51,101 nucleotides of DNA. It comes from Sporolactobacillus vineae DSM 21990 = SL153. GTDB taxonomy: Bacteria; Bacillota; Bacilli; Bacillales; Sporolactobacillaceae. The stretch is taken from NCBI RefSeq assembly GCF_000377985.1, contig NZ_KB899055.1:1-51101 (forward strand), given 5' to 3'. This document shows positions 26,706 to 34,334 of this stretch, piece by piece; positions within the stretch are counted from its first letter, which is position 1, and each line of letters opens with the position of its first letter. Below the pieces are notes generated by a model. It had not been told where the DNA came from and searched no databases. It worked only from the letters and a program-made list of their open reading frames with translations. Position numbers and translations under genes: made by a program.

Positions 26706-27482
26706 TTATTGTGCCGTATAACCACCGTCAAGCACTACCGCTTGTCCGGTAATGCCGCGCGCTTTGTCACTGGCCAGGAATGCAGCGTAATCGGCAATTT
26801 CCTTCACATCCAGCAATCTTTTCTGCGGAACGAACGGATATATCACTTGTTCCAGAACCTGATCCAGAGGAACGTGACGTGCCTTCGCTAATCCTTCCAG
26901 CTGGCCGCGGACCAGTTTTGTCTCCGTATAGCCCGGGCAGAGCGCATTCACTGTAACCCCGAAAGGCGCACTTTCAAGAGCGGCGACCTTGGTCAACCCG
27001 ATCACACCATGCTTGGCACTGTTGTATGCCGCTTTATTTGCAAAACCGATCAGCCCATTGATCGATGCGATATTTATGATTCGCCCATATTTTTGTTCCT
27101 TCATGAACGGCAGAACATTCTTGATCGCGATAAAAGGCGCAACCAGCATAATGCGGATCATCAGTCTGAACTTGTCTGTCGGGAATTCCTCAATCGGCGC
27201 CACATGCTGCAGACCCGCATTATTGACAAATATATCAATATGACCAAACTTCTCTTTGGTGTTTTGAACTAATTGCTGTATTTCATCTTCCTGAGTGACA
27301 TCCGTCTTCATCGCTGTGACAGTGTAACCTTTATCCCGAAGCAACTGCGCCGATTCATTGGCTGCCGCCTCATTGATATCGGACAAAACGACAGTTGCCC
27401 CTTCTTTCGCAAAAGTTTTTCCGATCTCAAATCCAATTCCCCTGGCAGATCCCGTGATAATAGCGACTTTATTCTGAAGCAT
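26706..27482 (-). CDS. 3-hydroxybutyrate dehydrogenase-like SDR
   Basis: 258 residues from the ATG at 27482 (TTGGAGG eight bases upstream); a longer frame to 27533 has no site. Shows TGSARGIG, NNAGLQHVAPIEEFP, the catalytic YNSAKHG and the long C-terminal helix region LAKARHVPLDQVLEQV, which matches D-3-hydroxybutyrate dehydrogenases (about 258-260 residues) better than generic FabG. It would interconvert 3-hydroxybutyrate and acetoacetate. A cre-like site in the leader suggests carbon catabolite control. No partner genes for butyrate use are nearby. Confidence 0.8.
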   Translation of the reverse strand: MLQNKVAIITGSARGIGFEIGKTFAKEGATVVLSDINEAAANESAQLLRDKGYTVTAMKTDVTQEDEIQQLVQNTKEKFGHIDIFVNNAGLQHVAPIEEFPTDKFRLMIRIMLVAPFIAIKNVLPFMKEQKYGRIINIASINGLIGFANKAAYNSAKHGVIGLTKVAALESAPFGVTVNALCPGYTETKLVRGQLEGLAKARHVPLDQVLEQVIYPFVPQKRLLDVKEIADYAAFLASDKARGITGQAVVLDGGYTAQ

Positions 27483-27502
27483 GAAGGTTACCTCCAATAT
27501 TC

Positions 27503-27516
27503 TGTAATCGCTTACA
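27503..27516. promoter_or_regulatory. cre-like CcpA site
   Basis: TGTAATCGCTTACA fits the WTGNAANCGNWNNCW consensus with a near-perfect palindrome, 20 bp upstream of the dehydrogenase start. Binding there would block transcription when preferred sugars are present. Confidence 0.6.
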
Positions 27517-27532
27517 ATTAAATATCTAAACA

Positions 27533-27569
27533 ATGCTCAAAAAGGTTCATAACGAACATCGTTGAGCAT
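27533..27569. repeat. Inverted repeat upstream of the SDR
   Basis: ATGCTCAA and TTGAGCAT, with an inner GTTCATAACGAAC imperfect palindrome, lie upstream of the cre site. Possible operator. The rest of 27570-27750 shows nothing clear. Confidence 0.35.
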
Positions 27570-27750
27570 CATTGTTTGGTCGACTATCATTATACACATA
27601 ACGTTCACATATTCAATGAATCTGCCTGGCAATCCCCTCGGTTGACGTTATGAATTATCCTTGCCCATAGCCTACGGAGGACATTACAGTAATGATCTTC
27701 AATTGAGTTGAAGTGATATTCTCATACCAGCCTGTTCCACTGTCGATCAT

Positions 27751-27888
27751 TTAAAACGCACCATCGAGTAGTAAATTCAAATAAGAGTCTGCATCCAGTT
27801 CATGACTATTTTTCAGTACATCAATTGTGGCCTCATTAAAATCCCTGATACATGAAAACGTCTGTTCCAGAGATTCAAAATATTGGTG
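27751..27888 (-). pseudogene. 3' fragment of an unknown gene, copy 1 of a dispersed repeat
   Basis: On the minus strand a frame reads HQYFESLEQTFSCIRDFNE and on to LKNSHELDADSYLNLLLDGAF before a stop. The last part recurs at 33248-33325 as LKNSHELNVASYLNLLIDGAF. The pattern of changes looks like protein-level conservation, so this is a coding relic. It overlaps the 5' end of the PTS gene on the opposite strand. Family unknown. Confidence 0.45.
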
Positions 27889-29729
27889 GATACGGAAATA
27901 TCCAGTCCATTGATCACTGCGCTACACGTCTTAGAATTTATTTAAGAGATGAGAGCCTCTTCAACATCGAGGCGGTCAAAAAATTGGATGGGGTTTTCGG
28001 TGCGCAAAAGGTGAATCGTCAATATCAAATTGTCGTTGGCCAAATTGTACCTGAACTTTGCGCCATAATAAAAAGTGGTGCTGGCATATCCGCTCCCGCA
28101 TCAGCAATAAAGGAACCAAAAGCTAAGAAAACATCAATCAAATCACTTTTCGGCAGTTTCATGGAAATGATCGCCGGCTGCTTTGCACCAATCATCCCGG
28201 CACTCTCTGCGGCTGGTTTTATTAAAGTCATTTTGATCATACTGCCAATGATCGGGTGGATGAATGAGAAGGGCCAGACGTACTATATACTGAACTTAGC
28301 ATCTGATGCGGTATTTTATTTCATGCCCGTTGTCCTAGCCTATACTTCAGCCAAAAAGTTCAAAGCCGATATCATTTTATCCCTGATCATCGCACTCATG
28401 ATGCTGCATCCAAATTGGGTATCATTAGTTGCTCAGGGGGGTACCGCCCATTTCTTCGGACTGCCTGTTGCACTCGCTAATTACAATGGATCAGTAATAC
28501 CTATTATCCTAAGCGTCTGGATTCTTTCAAAATTGGATCCTGTTGTTGAAAAAATCGTGCCTAAACTCGTTTCCAGTTTATTAAAACCGTTTGTTCTATT
28601 ACTGATCATGACGCCGATTGTCTTTGTCGTAACTGGTCCTCTCGGCTATATTATTGGTGAGGGCCTGGCAAAATTAATTACACTCGCTTCGAGTCAGGCA
28701 AATTGGCTGATTGTAATGCTGCTGTGCGGTTTCAGTCCGTTTATTGCAATGACCGGCATGCACTTAGCTTTGATCCCTTTAGCATTAAGTTCAATACATG
28801 ATAATGGTTATGACACCATCATATTAGTCTGGTTCCTTTGCAACACCATTGCTCAAGGGGCCATGGCTCTCGGTGTACTTCTGAAAACGAAGAACCCCAA
28901 ATTACGCGAGTTAGCCATTCCTGCAGCAATATCCGGGCTGCTCGGAGGCATTTCAGAACCGGCGATGTACGGAATAGGATTTAAGATGAAGAAACCCCTG
29001 TACGCAGCAATGATCGGTGCAGCCGTATCCGGCCTGTTCGCCGGGCTGATGAAATTAAAAGCCTACGCATTCGGTTCCTATACACTCTTGGCTCTGCCAT
29101 CCTTTGCTGCGCATAACAACATCAGTAATTTATGGGTTGCCGTCATCGCTTCAACGATTTCAATCGTTGTCACGATCGCCGCAGTATGGATCCTTGGATT
29201 TGATGATTCTGTTTATGAGATGGATCATGATGTAACCATTAAGGACAAAAAGTCGCAAGGAAAATCAACTACTGAAGATATCGATTCTCCGATTAGTGGC
29301 CAAGTCATTGATGCGGCTCAAATAAACGATAAAGTCTTCTCATCCAATTCTATGGGGAAAACCATGGGCATTATTCCGAATGATGAGGTGATTCATGCCC
29401 CGTTTGACGGAATCATCACTGCTGAATTTCCAACAAAACATGCCATAGGAATGAAATCGGATAAGGGCGTAGAAATATTAATTCATGTTGGCATTTATTC
29501 TGTCGAGCTTAATGGAGAAGGATTCGAATCCTATGTAAACAAAGGAGATAAGGTCAGTCGAGGTCAGAAGCTGTTAAGATTTGATCGTCAGGTTTTTAAA
29601 GAACATCACATCGATGACACCGTTGTCATGGTCGTTCTCTCATCCGGAAATAAAACCTATGAGGTGAAACACTATCACACAGATCAGGCTTGCTCAGCTG
29701 GCGACCAACTGTTAACAATCACGATTTAA
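27852..29729 (+). CDS. PTS beta-glucoside-type EIIBCA permease
   Basis: 625 residues in B-C-A order. The EIIB domain carries the phosphocysteine C23 in DHCATRLR. A ten-segment EIIC domain (about 100-460) includes FSPFIAMTGMHLALIPLAL and GISEPAMYG. A C-terminal EIIA domain has EILIHVGIYSVELNG with the phospho-histidine. It imports and phosphorylates a beta-glucoside or similar sugar. No Shine-Dalgarno is visible before the ATG and a stop lies two codons upstream in frame, so the 5' region may have been rearranged. The N-terminus is about three residues shorter than usual. An esterase gene follows after 13 bp. Confidence 0.88.
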   Translation: MKTSVPEIQNIGGYGNIQSIDHCATRLRIYLRDESLFNIEAVKKLDGVFGAQKVNRQYQIVVGQIVPELCAIIKSGAGISAPASAIKEPKAKKTSIKSLFGSFMEMIAGCFAPIIPALSAAGFIKVILIILPMIGWMNEKGQTYYILNLASDAVFYFMPVVLAYTSAKKFKADIILSLIIALMMLHPNWVSLVAQGGTAHFFGLPVALANYNGSVIPIILSVWILSKLDPVVEKIVPKLVSSLLKPFVLLLIMTPIVFVVTGPLGYIIGEGLAKLITLASSQANWLIVMLLCGFSPFIAMTGMHLALIPLALSSIHDNGYDTIILVWFLCNTIAQGAMALGVLLKTKNPKLRELAIPAAISGLLGGISEPAMYGIGFKMKKPLYAAMIGAAVSGLFAGLMKLKAYAFGSYTLLALPSFAAHNNISNLWVAVIASTISIVVTIAAVWILGFDDSVYEMDHDVTIKDKKSQGKSTTEDIDSPISGQVIDAAQINDKVFSSNSMGKTMGIIPNDEVIHAPFDGIITAEFPTKHAIGMKSDKGVEILIHVGIYSVELNGEGFESYVNKGDKVSRGQKLLRFDRQVFKEHHIDDTVVMVVLSSGNKTYEVKHYHTDQACSAGDQLLTITI

Positions 29730-29742
29730 GAGGTTATGAAAA

Positions 29743-30810
29743 ATGATGAAGGAAACAAGCACAATAACGACTGTAAATGAATTAGATGTCTCTTTTGAGA
29801 AGACGCTTAAACGGTTTGATGACCATTCAAAGGGCTGCCTTGATCCTGCAGAGACAGATATTCTGCAACAAAAAATGAATAACAGACGACAAACGCTGAA
29901 CAGTGCTGCCGATTCTCTTATTTGGGAAAGAAACCGCAAAGATAAATACAGTACCGATTTAACGAAGAGTGTCATCGACGAGAAGGCCATACTCCTTGAC
30001 TTTCCCGACTATAAATTAATCGGCTATTTGTTCCGCCCGCAAAAAGACAAAAGAGCACCTATGATTCTATTTGTGCATGGTGGAGGATTTGTTGCCGGCA
30101 AAATCAGTTTCTACCGAAACCAATGCCGACTGCTTGCTGAAGCTTCTCAGCAAAAAGTCCTATTTGTTGAATACCGCCTGGCTCCGGAAAATGTATTCCC
30201 GGCACAAATTGAGGATATCGTTAATGCAACGAATTATGTTCTGGCAAATGCGGACGTATTCCATGTATCAAAAAGCAAAGTGGTTTTAGTCGGAGACAGT
30301 GCAGGCGGGAACATGATTAACAGCGTGGTATTAAAATTGACAAAGGAAAAAATAGCACTGGTTGTTGAACTGTACTCAGTCACTGACATTGATATCATCG
30401 GCAATCACACTTATGCCTGGGATTACTCCATGTACCCGGTTATTGATCAGCAGAAAAAGATGGTCATTGATCGCTTAAATCGATTTAAGAGTGGAACAAA
30501 CCAGCTAATCTCCTACTATCTTGGCGGGAGAAGTGAATTTACAAAATATCCTCAAGTTTCTATTAATTATGCTGCAGATGAGCAGCTCAGACTGTTCCCA
30601 GGAACTTTGCTTATCGAAGCTGAGTATGATTACTATAGAGTAGCTATGGATATTTTTGCAGCAAGACTGTCTATGAATAATGTTGACCTTTCCGTGATTG
30701 AATACTGCGGAGTCGATCACGGGTTCATTGATCAATTAGGGCGGCTGCCGCAAGCTGAAGATGCGCTAATCACTATCGGACATGCCATATCTGAGCTGTC
30801 ACCAGATTAA
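29743..30810 (+). CDS. Alpha/beta-hydrolase, HSL-type esterase
   Basis: 355 residues with the oxyanion HGGGF motif, the nucleophile in GDSAGG and the likely catalytic His in VDHGF near the C-terminus; the acid is probably D/E in LIEAEYDYYR. This is the hormone-sensitive-lipase/acetyl-esterase fold. The first ~95 residues form an N-terminal extension. AGAGG precedes the ATG, and the gene is coupled to the PTS gene. It may deacylate the imported, esterified glycoside; that is inference from pairing. Confidence 0.87.
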   Translation: MMKETSTITTVNELDVSFEKTLKRFDDHSKGCLDPAETDILQQKMNNRRQTLNSAADSLIWERNRKDKYSTDLTKSVIDEKAILLDFPDYKLIGYLFRPQKDKRAPMILFVHGGGFVAGKISFYRNQCRLLAEASQQKVLFVEYRLAPENVFPAQIEDIVNATNYVLANADVFHVSKSKVVLVGDSAGGNMINSVVLKLTKEKIALVVELYSVTDIDIIGNHTYAWDYSMYPVIDQQKKMVIDRLNRFKSGTNQLISYYLGGRSEFTKYPQVSINYAADEQLRLFPGTLLIEAEYDYYRVAMDIFAARLSMNNVDLSVIEYCGVDHGFIDQLGRLPQAEDALITIGHAISELSPD

Positions 30811-30833
30811 TTAATCAATAAAAAATAGTAAAC

Positions 30834-30888
30834 GGACACTCTAATGTCAGATTATCTACAAGCGCTGACATGAGAGTGTCCTTTTTTT
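30834..30888 (+). terminator. Rho-independent terminator after the esterase
   Basis: GGACACTCTAATGTCAG pairs with CTGACATGAGAGTGTCC (one bulge/mismatch), followed by seven T residues. Strong intrinsic terminator closing the PTS-esterase operon. Confidence 0.93.
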
Positions 30889-30958
30889 AATTTATGAAAT
30901 TAGCCTGTGAAGATACAATGATCACTACCAATGTGCCGCACATGCCGGATGTACCTCT

Positions 30959-30993
30959 AAAAAAATCGGGAAGATTTAAAACCTTCTCGATTT
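30959..30993 (-). terminator. Terminator of the small membrane protein gene
   Basis: AAATCGAGAAGG pairs with CTTCCCGATTT on the minus strand, followed by a run of T. It lies 28 bp past the stop of the gene at 31021. Confidence 0.85.
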
Positions 30994-31020
30994 GATTTAA
31001 AGAATAATATTAGATCATGA

Positions 31021-31539
31021 TTAGTGCTGATTGCTGGATTGCATTTGGCTGATAATCCTATCCGTACTTTTAGAAACATTACGTGAATCTTGAAAGCTGG
31101 CAATTGCCTGCTCCACTTGTTCCGATAGTTCCCGTGCATGATTGGCTTCAAAGAAGGGCAGATTTACTTTTTTCTCGACACCAGAACGCTCATACGAAAA
31201 CGTAGTGAGAATCCCACTTCCAAAGATCAGGAAGCCGATTAATAATAAAATTAATGCGCCAATGCCCATGCTGCTGAAAGATGCAAGGCCTCCAATAAAT
31301 ATCAAAGCCCCCAGTGCCATCCGTCCCAGTTTATAGGAAGATGAAGTGTAGACGTTTGACAATGCTTGAAGCGGCGAACTGTCTTTCTGTAATCCAGCTG
31401 GAATGAGTCCAAAAAGAATCGTATTTGGAATCTTTACCCGTAGAAATTGATCATCAACAAAGATATTGCCTTTGACCCAGAAAGCAGCCAAGCTTACAGA
31501 AAAATCTTTATTCTTACTGATTGTGTTACTTTCGACCAT
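31021..31539 (-). CDS. Small membrane protein of unknown function
   Basis: 172 residues from the ATG at 31539 (AGAAGG six bases upstream). A soluble N-terminal region with PH-like strands (FWVKGNIFVDDQFLRVKIP, then TILFGLIPAG) is followed by two adjacent membrane helices (about 70-112, LGALIFIGGLASF and ALILLLIGFLIFGSG). A C-terminal region from about 130 contains a helix, HARELSEQVEQAIASFQ. The layout resembles small Bacillota proteins with a membrane hairpin between cytoplasmic domains. Single-gene unit with its own terminator. I do not recognise a named family. Confidence 0.7.
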   Translation of the reverse strand: MVESNTISKNKDFSVSLAAFWVKGNIFVDDQFLRVKIPNTILFGLIPAGLQKDSSPLQALSNVYTSSSYKLGRMALGALIFIGGLASFSSMGIGALILLLIGFLIFGSGILTTFSYERSGVEKKVNLPFFEANHARELSEQVEQAIASFQDSRNVSKSTDRIISQMQSSNQH

Positions 31540-31679
31540 GATCAACCTTCTCTCTAAGTTTCTTGAATTTTTATGTATCTAATTTACTGATATTATAGCA
31601 CTGTTTTACGCCTAATTAAATGTAATTAAGGTAAATTTTGTATAGACTGGATTATATTCAAGAAAGGAGCGCAGCAGCC

Positions 31680-31751
31680 ATGGAGATTCCAAGACTCTTC
31701 ACCCAGACTCTGCTGTCCTTAATGGGCACAATCATTAGCATTCTGTGTTAA
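31680..31751 (+). CDS. Putative 23-residue hydrophobic peptide
   Basis: ATG at 31680 is preceded by AAAGGAG (spacing about ten) and the frame encodes MEIPRLFTQTLLSL followed by MGTIISILC. A charged start followed by a hydrophobic helix resembles type I toxin peptides or short signalling peptides. A hairpin begins at the stop codon. Translation is unproven and such a short frame could be chance; the good ribosome site and hairpin are the case for it. The rest of 31540-31919 has no other open frame. Confidence 0.4.
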   Translation: MEIPRLFTQTLLSLMGTIISILC

Positions 31752-31760
31752 AAAACACAG
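31743..31760 (+). terminator. Hairpin at the end of the short peptide frame
   Basis: CTGTGTT and AACACAG pair around a loop of A residues, directly at the peptide stop. It is followed by GTCAT-N6-ATGAC rather than a T tract, so it is a structural element or weak terminator. Confidence 0.35.
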
Positions 31761-31919
31761 CGTCATTGATCGATGACATTGGTCGTGATCAGACTCGTAT
31801 GTGTTAAACTATAATCATTCAATGAAATTAAATTTCACAAGAATCATCAGATCAAACGAAACTTTATAGATCTTTCATTATTTTCAACCACCATCATTTA
31901 TATAATGAGGCTGTATAAC

Positions 31920-33104
31920 ATGGAGCTTGGAATATTAAATAAGCATATACGGATGACTCGAAGAAATCAGATCAGCTATCAAATGGGGCAGATTAGCTTC
32001 ATCATTTCTCTTTTCTATTTTATTTTACAAGTTTCAGCGATCCCCTTTCAGAGTCAATTACAAGATAGCTATCTCCTGGTTTTTGTTACGGTTGCCGCGG
32101 TTACTAAGTTCTTGATTCAAGAGGAACATGATTTCAAGTACACTCTATTTTTGAGCTTATTTCTCTTACTCTCAATTGTCGTATCCATTCAAGCCCATGA
32201 TTGTATGCCTGTAATTATGGTCATGCTTGCCACGCTTACCCATGATTTAGATTTGAATACAATGGCCAAAGCGGCCTTTCTTACGTTGTCACTTTCGCTG
32301 GTGATTCTTTACTTGCTATCCCTTTCAGGATTGATCGTCGACTACCATGCCATGCGTGAAGGAATCATGCGCCATTCATTCGGATTGACACAGCCAACGC
32401 TTTTCTCGGATCTGGTTTTCTTCGCAGTAGCTGCATATGTTTATATCAGGAAAAGATTAAGCTTAATTAGTATCTGTTTGATTTTGGCCTTGGCCGCAAT
32501 CACTTACTACTATGCGAATGCGCGGAACGACACCATGGGTATTCTTCTATTAGCCGTTGCACCATTTCTATTGAAACACCAATACCCAGAAATGATAAAA
32601 CACATCGGAAAAACATTTGCCCTATGTTCCTATCCATTGTTTGCGATCATTGTGGTCGCTGTCACAAAAATGTATGCATACAACAAAGGAATAATCGGAA
32701 ACATCCATTTGAATGAGATGCTGACTGGCCGGTTATATTTAGGGAACCTGGCTTTCAAGCGCTACCCAATTCAGCTGTTTGGCCAACACGTGATTGAAAA
32801 CGCTGGTGGGCGTGTGAATTTTTATAATTTTATCCCATCCTATTTTTACATCGATTCATCCTATTTGCATTTGTTATTCAAATTCGGACTGATTTTTACC
32901 TTTCTATTCTTCATTGTTGTCATTTCGAAGATCTATCAGTTTCTCATTCAGAAAGATTATCTTCTTATCGCCATTGTGATCATTGTCGGTATTGAAACGC
33001 TCTGGGAAGCCAACTTATTCTCACCATTGAATTTTACTTTATTGATGCTGACAGCTGACGCAAGGTCAACAGTCCAAGGAACACAAAGGCTAATTCATCC
33101 ATAG
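31920..33104 (+). CDS. Wzy-like polysaccharide polymerase
   Basis: 394-residue membrane protein with about eleven or twelve hydrophobic segments and a larger external loop before the last helices (RLYLGNLAFKRYPIQLFG to DSSYLHLLFKFG). Signatures of O-antigen/exopolysaccharide polymerases include GLTQPTLFSDL and YYANARNDTMGILLL. The start is the ATG at 31920 with GAGG nine bases upstream; the ATG at 31905 is less likely. It would link repeat units outside the membrane. No glycosyltransferases flank it, only a dTDP-glucose dehydratase scrap, so it appears orphaned from a surface-polysaccharide cluster. Confidence 0.75.
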   Translation: MELGILNKHIRMTRRNQISYQMGQISFIISLFYFILQVSAIPFQSQLQDSYLLVFVTVAAVTKFLIQEEHDFKYTLFLSLFLLLSIVVSIQAHDCMPVIMVMLATLTHDLDLNTMAKAAFLTLSLSLVILYLLSLSGLIVDYHAMREGIMRHSFGLTQPTLFSDLVFFAVAAYVYIRKRLSLISICLILALAAITYYYANARNDTMGILLLAVAPFLLKHQYPEMIKHIGKTFALCSYPLFAIIVVAVTKMYAYNKGIIGNIHLNEMLTGRLYLGNLAFKRYPIQLFGQHVIENAGGRVNFYNFIPSYFYIDSSYLHLLFKFGLIFTFLFFIVVISKIYQFLIQKDYLLIAIVIIVGIETLWEANLFSPLNFTLLMLTADARSTVQGTQRLIHP

Positions 33105-33132
33105 CTTATTGTCAGACTATCAACTGATTGAT

Positions 33133-33199
33133 AAACCTTATTCCGGCCGTCACCATACAGCGGCAGTTGTTTTCTGGCAATTGCATTTGCGATCACCAC
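33133..33199 (-). pseudogene. Scrap of a dTDP-glucose 4,6-dehydratase-like gene
   Basis: The minus strand reads VVIANAIARKQLPLYGDGRNK, closely resembling the substrate-proximal loop of RfbB-type dehydratases (typically KPLPVYGDG followed by RDW). Only about 25 codons remain and the frame is not continued on either side. It supports a lost polysaccharide cluster. Confidence 0.4.
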
Positions 33200-33247
33200 A
33201 TCTCATAGTTTCAAAGGAAAAACATGATCCCCCTCAGATTGGCTCGT

Positions 33248-33325
33248 TTAAAACGCACCATCGATTAGTAAATTCAAATAAGAAGCCACATTCAGTTCAT
33301 GACTATTTTTCAGTACGTCTGTTAT
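33248..33325 (-). pseudogene. 3' fragment of an unknown gene, copy 2 of a dispersed repeat
   Basis: The minus strand encodes ITDVLKNSHELNVAS followed by YLNLLIDGAF and a stop, matching copy 1 at 27751. At DNA level the segments TTTAAAACGCACCATCGA, TAGTAAATTCAAATAAGA and TTCATGACTATTTTTCAG are shared almost exactly. The two copies lie 5.4 kb apart in the same orientation. Confidence 0.45.
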
Positions 33326-33470
33326 TCACTAATCGGATTGAGGGCAGATATAAATCATGATTACGGAAATACATAATAAGCTCTCCGACCGGCAGCAATC
33401 TTACAGAACGACTGGAGGGCAACCTGGCAGGCGATTTCTTGGTATGTCTACAGGCATCTTCTAAGTTCAT
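33323..33470 (+). pseudogene. Left copy of a two-gene module: end of gene A and start of a PD-(D/E)XK nuclease gene
   Basis: About 120 bp align at roughly three quarters identity with 41168-41291. One frame reads YSLIGLRADINHDYGNT and stops, like YPLIGMKADMNHDRRNT at the right copy. The overlapping frame begins MITEIHNKLSDRQQS, like MIAEIHNKISQTNS, then shifts frame and continues ERLEGNLAGDF. A deletion then joins a later part (GTCTACAG). Clearly dead. Confidence 0.7.
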
Positions 33471-33478
33471 GAGAACAT

Positions 33479-33850
33479 TTATTGCATCACGTTCTGATTG
33501 ACTAAATGGGATGGCCTTTGATTTTTACTCAAATGCTGAACGAGCTGTTCCAGCGCTATTTTTCTTGCATTGTAAAAGGAATCTTCGGAAACAAAAGCGG
33601 CGTGAGGAGTAATCATTGTGTTGTCGAGGGCAAATAGGGGGCTTTCTTCAGTTGTTTCATCTTCAATGACATCAACCGCCGCAGCTTTGATTTCGTGGTT
33701 CGTTAATGCCTTCGCCAGTGCTTTTTCGTCAACAACCTTGCCGCGTGCCGTGTTGATCAGAAAGGCACTCTTTTTCATCATCTTTAATTCTCTTTCAGAA
33801 ATGAGATGCGTCGTCGAATCGGTGAGGGGACAATGCAGCGACAGGATGCT
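33479..33850 (-). pseudogene. D-2-hydroxyacid dehydrogenase, C-terminal fragment
   Basis: The minus strand reads SILSLHCPLTDSTTHLIS, then KKSAFLINTARGKVVDEKAL, AAAVDVIEDE and ITPHAAFVSEDS: the second NAD-binding half and catalytic His region of phosphoglycerate-dehydrogenase-like enzymes. The N-terminal ~200 residues are missing. Its upstream end is fused out of frame to an aminotransferase fragment, so it came from a deletion between two genes. Confidence 0.85.
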
Positions 33851-34206
33851 CTGGCCAGCTTCAAAGCCCCGTCCACGGCTTCGGCTCCGCCATTGGAAAA
33901 GAACACGGAATTCAGCCTGCCTGGCGTCACTTCAGCAAGTCGTTTGGCGAGCTTAAGCGTGGGCGGATAGTTTACCAAATTAAGTGAGGCATTGATCAAT
34001 TGTTTTGCCTGTTCTATAATCGCTGCAACAATCTTCGGATGGCAGTGTCCCAGTGCATTGACCGCTATGCCCTGAATAAAATCCAGATACTGGTCGCCAT
34101 GGTTATCAGTCAGATAGCACCCCTGACCGCTCTCCACAATCAGGTCTGTTGCCTTGGCAAGGGCTGGACTCAAATAGGGCTGATAATCCTCAATTTTCAC
34201 GCACAC
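33847..34206 (-). pseudogene. Class III aminotransferase, N-terminal fragment
   Basis: About 120 codons: YLSPALAKATDLIVESGQG, GIAVNALGHCHPKIV and FFSNGGAEAVDGALKLAR are the N-terminal third of an acetylornithine/4-aminobutyrate-type PLP enzyme. Similarity stops after ALKLARA, where family members continue into the HGRT region; the sequence then becomes the dehydrogenase in another frame. The PLP lysine is absent. The start is GTG at 34206 or 34200 (GGGGG upstream). Non-functional. Confidence 0.85.
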
Positions 34207-34334
34207 GCCCCCATGAGTTACCGTTTTATATAGGGTATTTGGCGTTCGAGGGAGATATGCTCACCACTGCGAAATTGACATCTCAAGCATGTTCCGATCC
34301 AAATGATTATATCTCCAATCTGTTGGATCACCCA

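Noticed and set aside
27009-27521. Plus-strand frames of 80-90 codons
   Set aside because: Antisense to the hydroxybutyrate dehydrogenase-like gene, no ribosome sites.
33109-33360. 83-codon plus-strand frame
   Set aside because: Crosses three different relics (dehydratase scrap, dispersed repeat and module A/B), so it is a chance frame; only its last codons are a homologous remnant.
34207-34334. Plus-strand frame with DPNDYISNLLDHPS
   Set aside because: It has protein-like words, but no start, no site and no homologous copy, and it runs into the opposite-strand gene.
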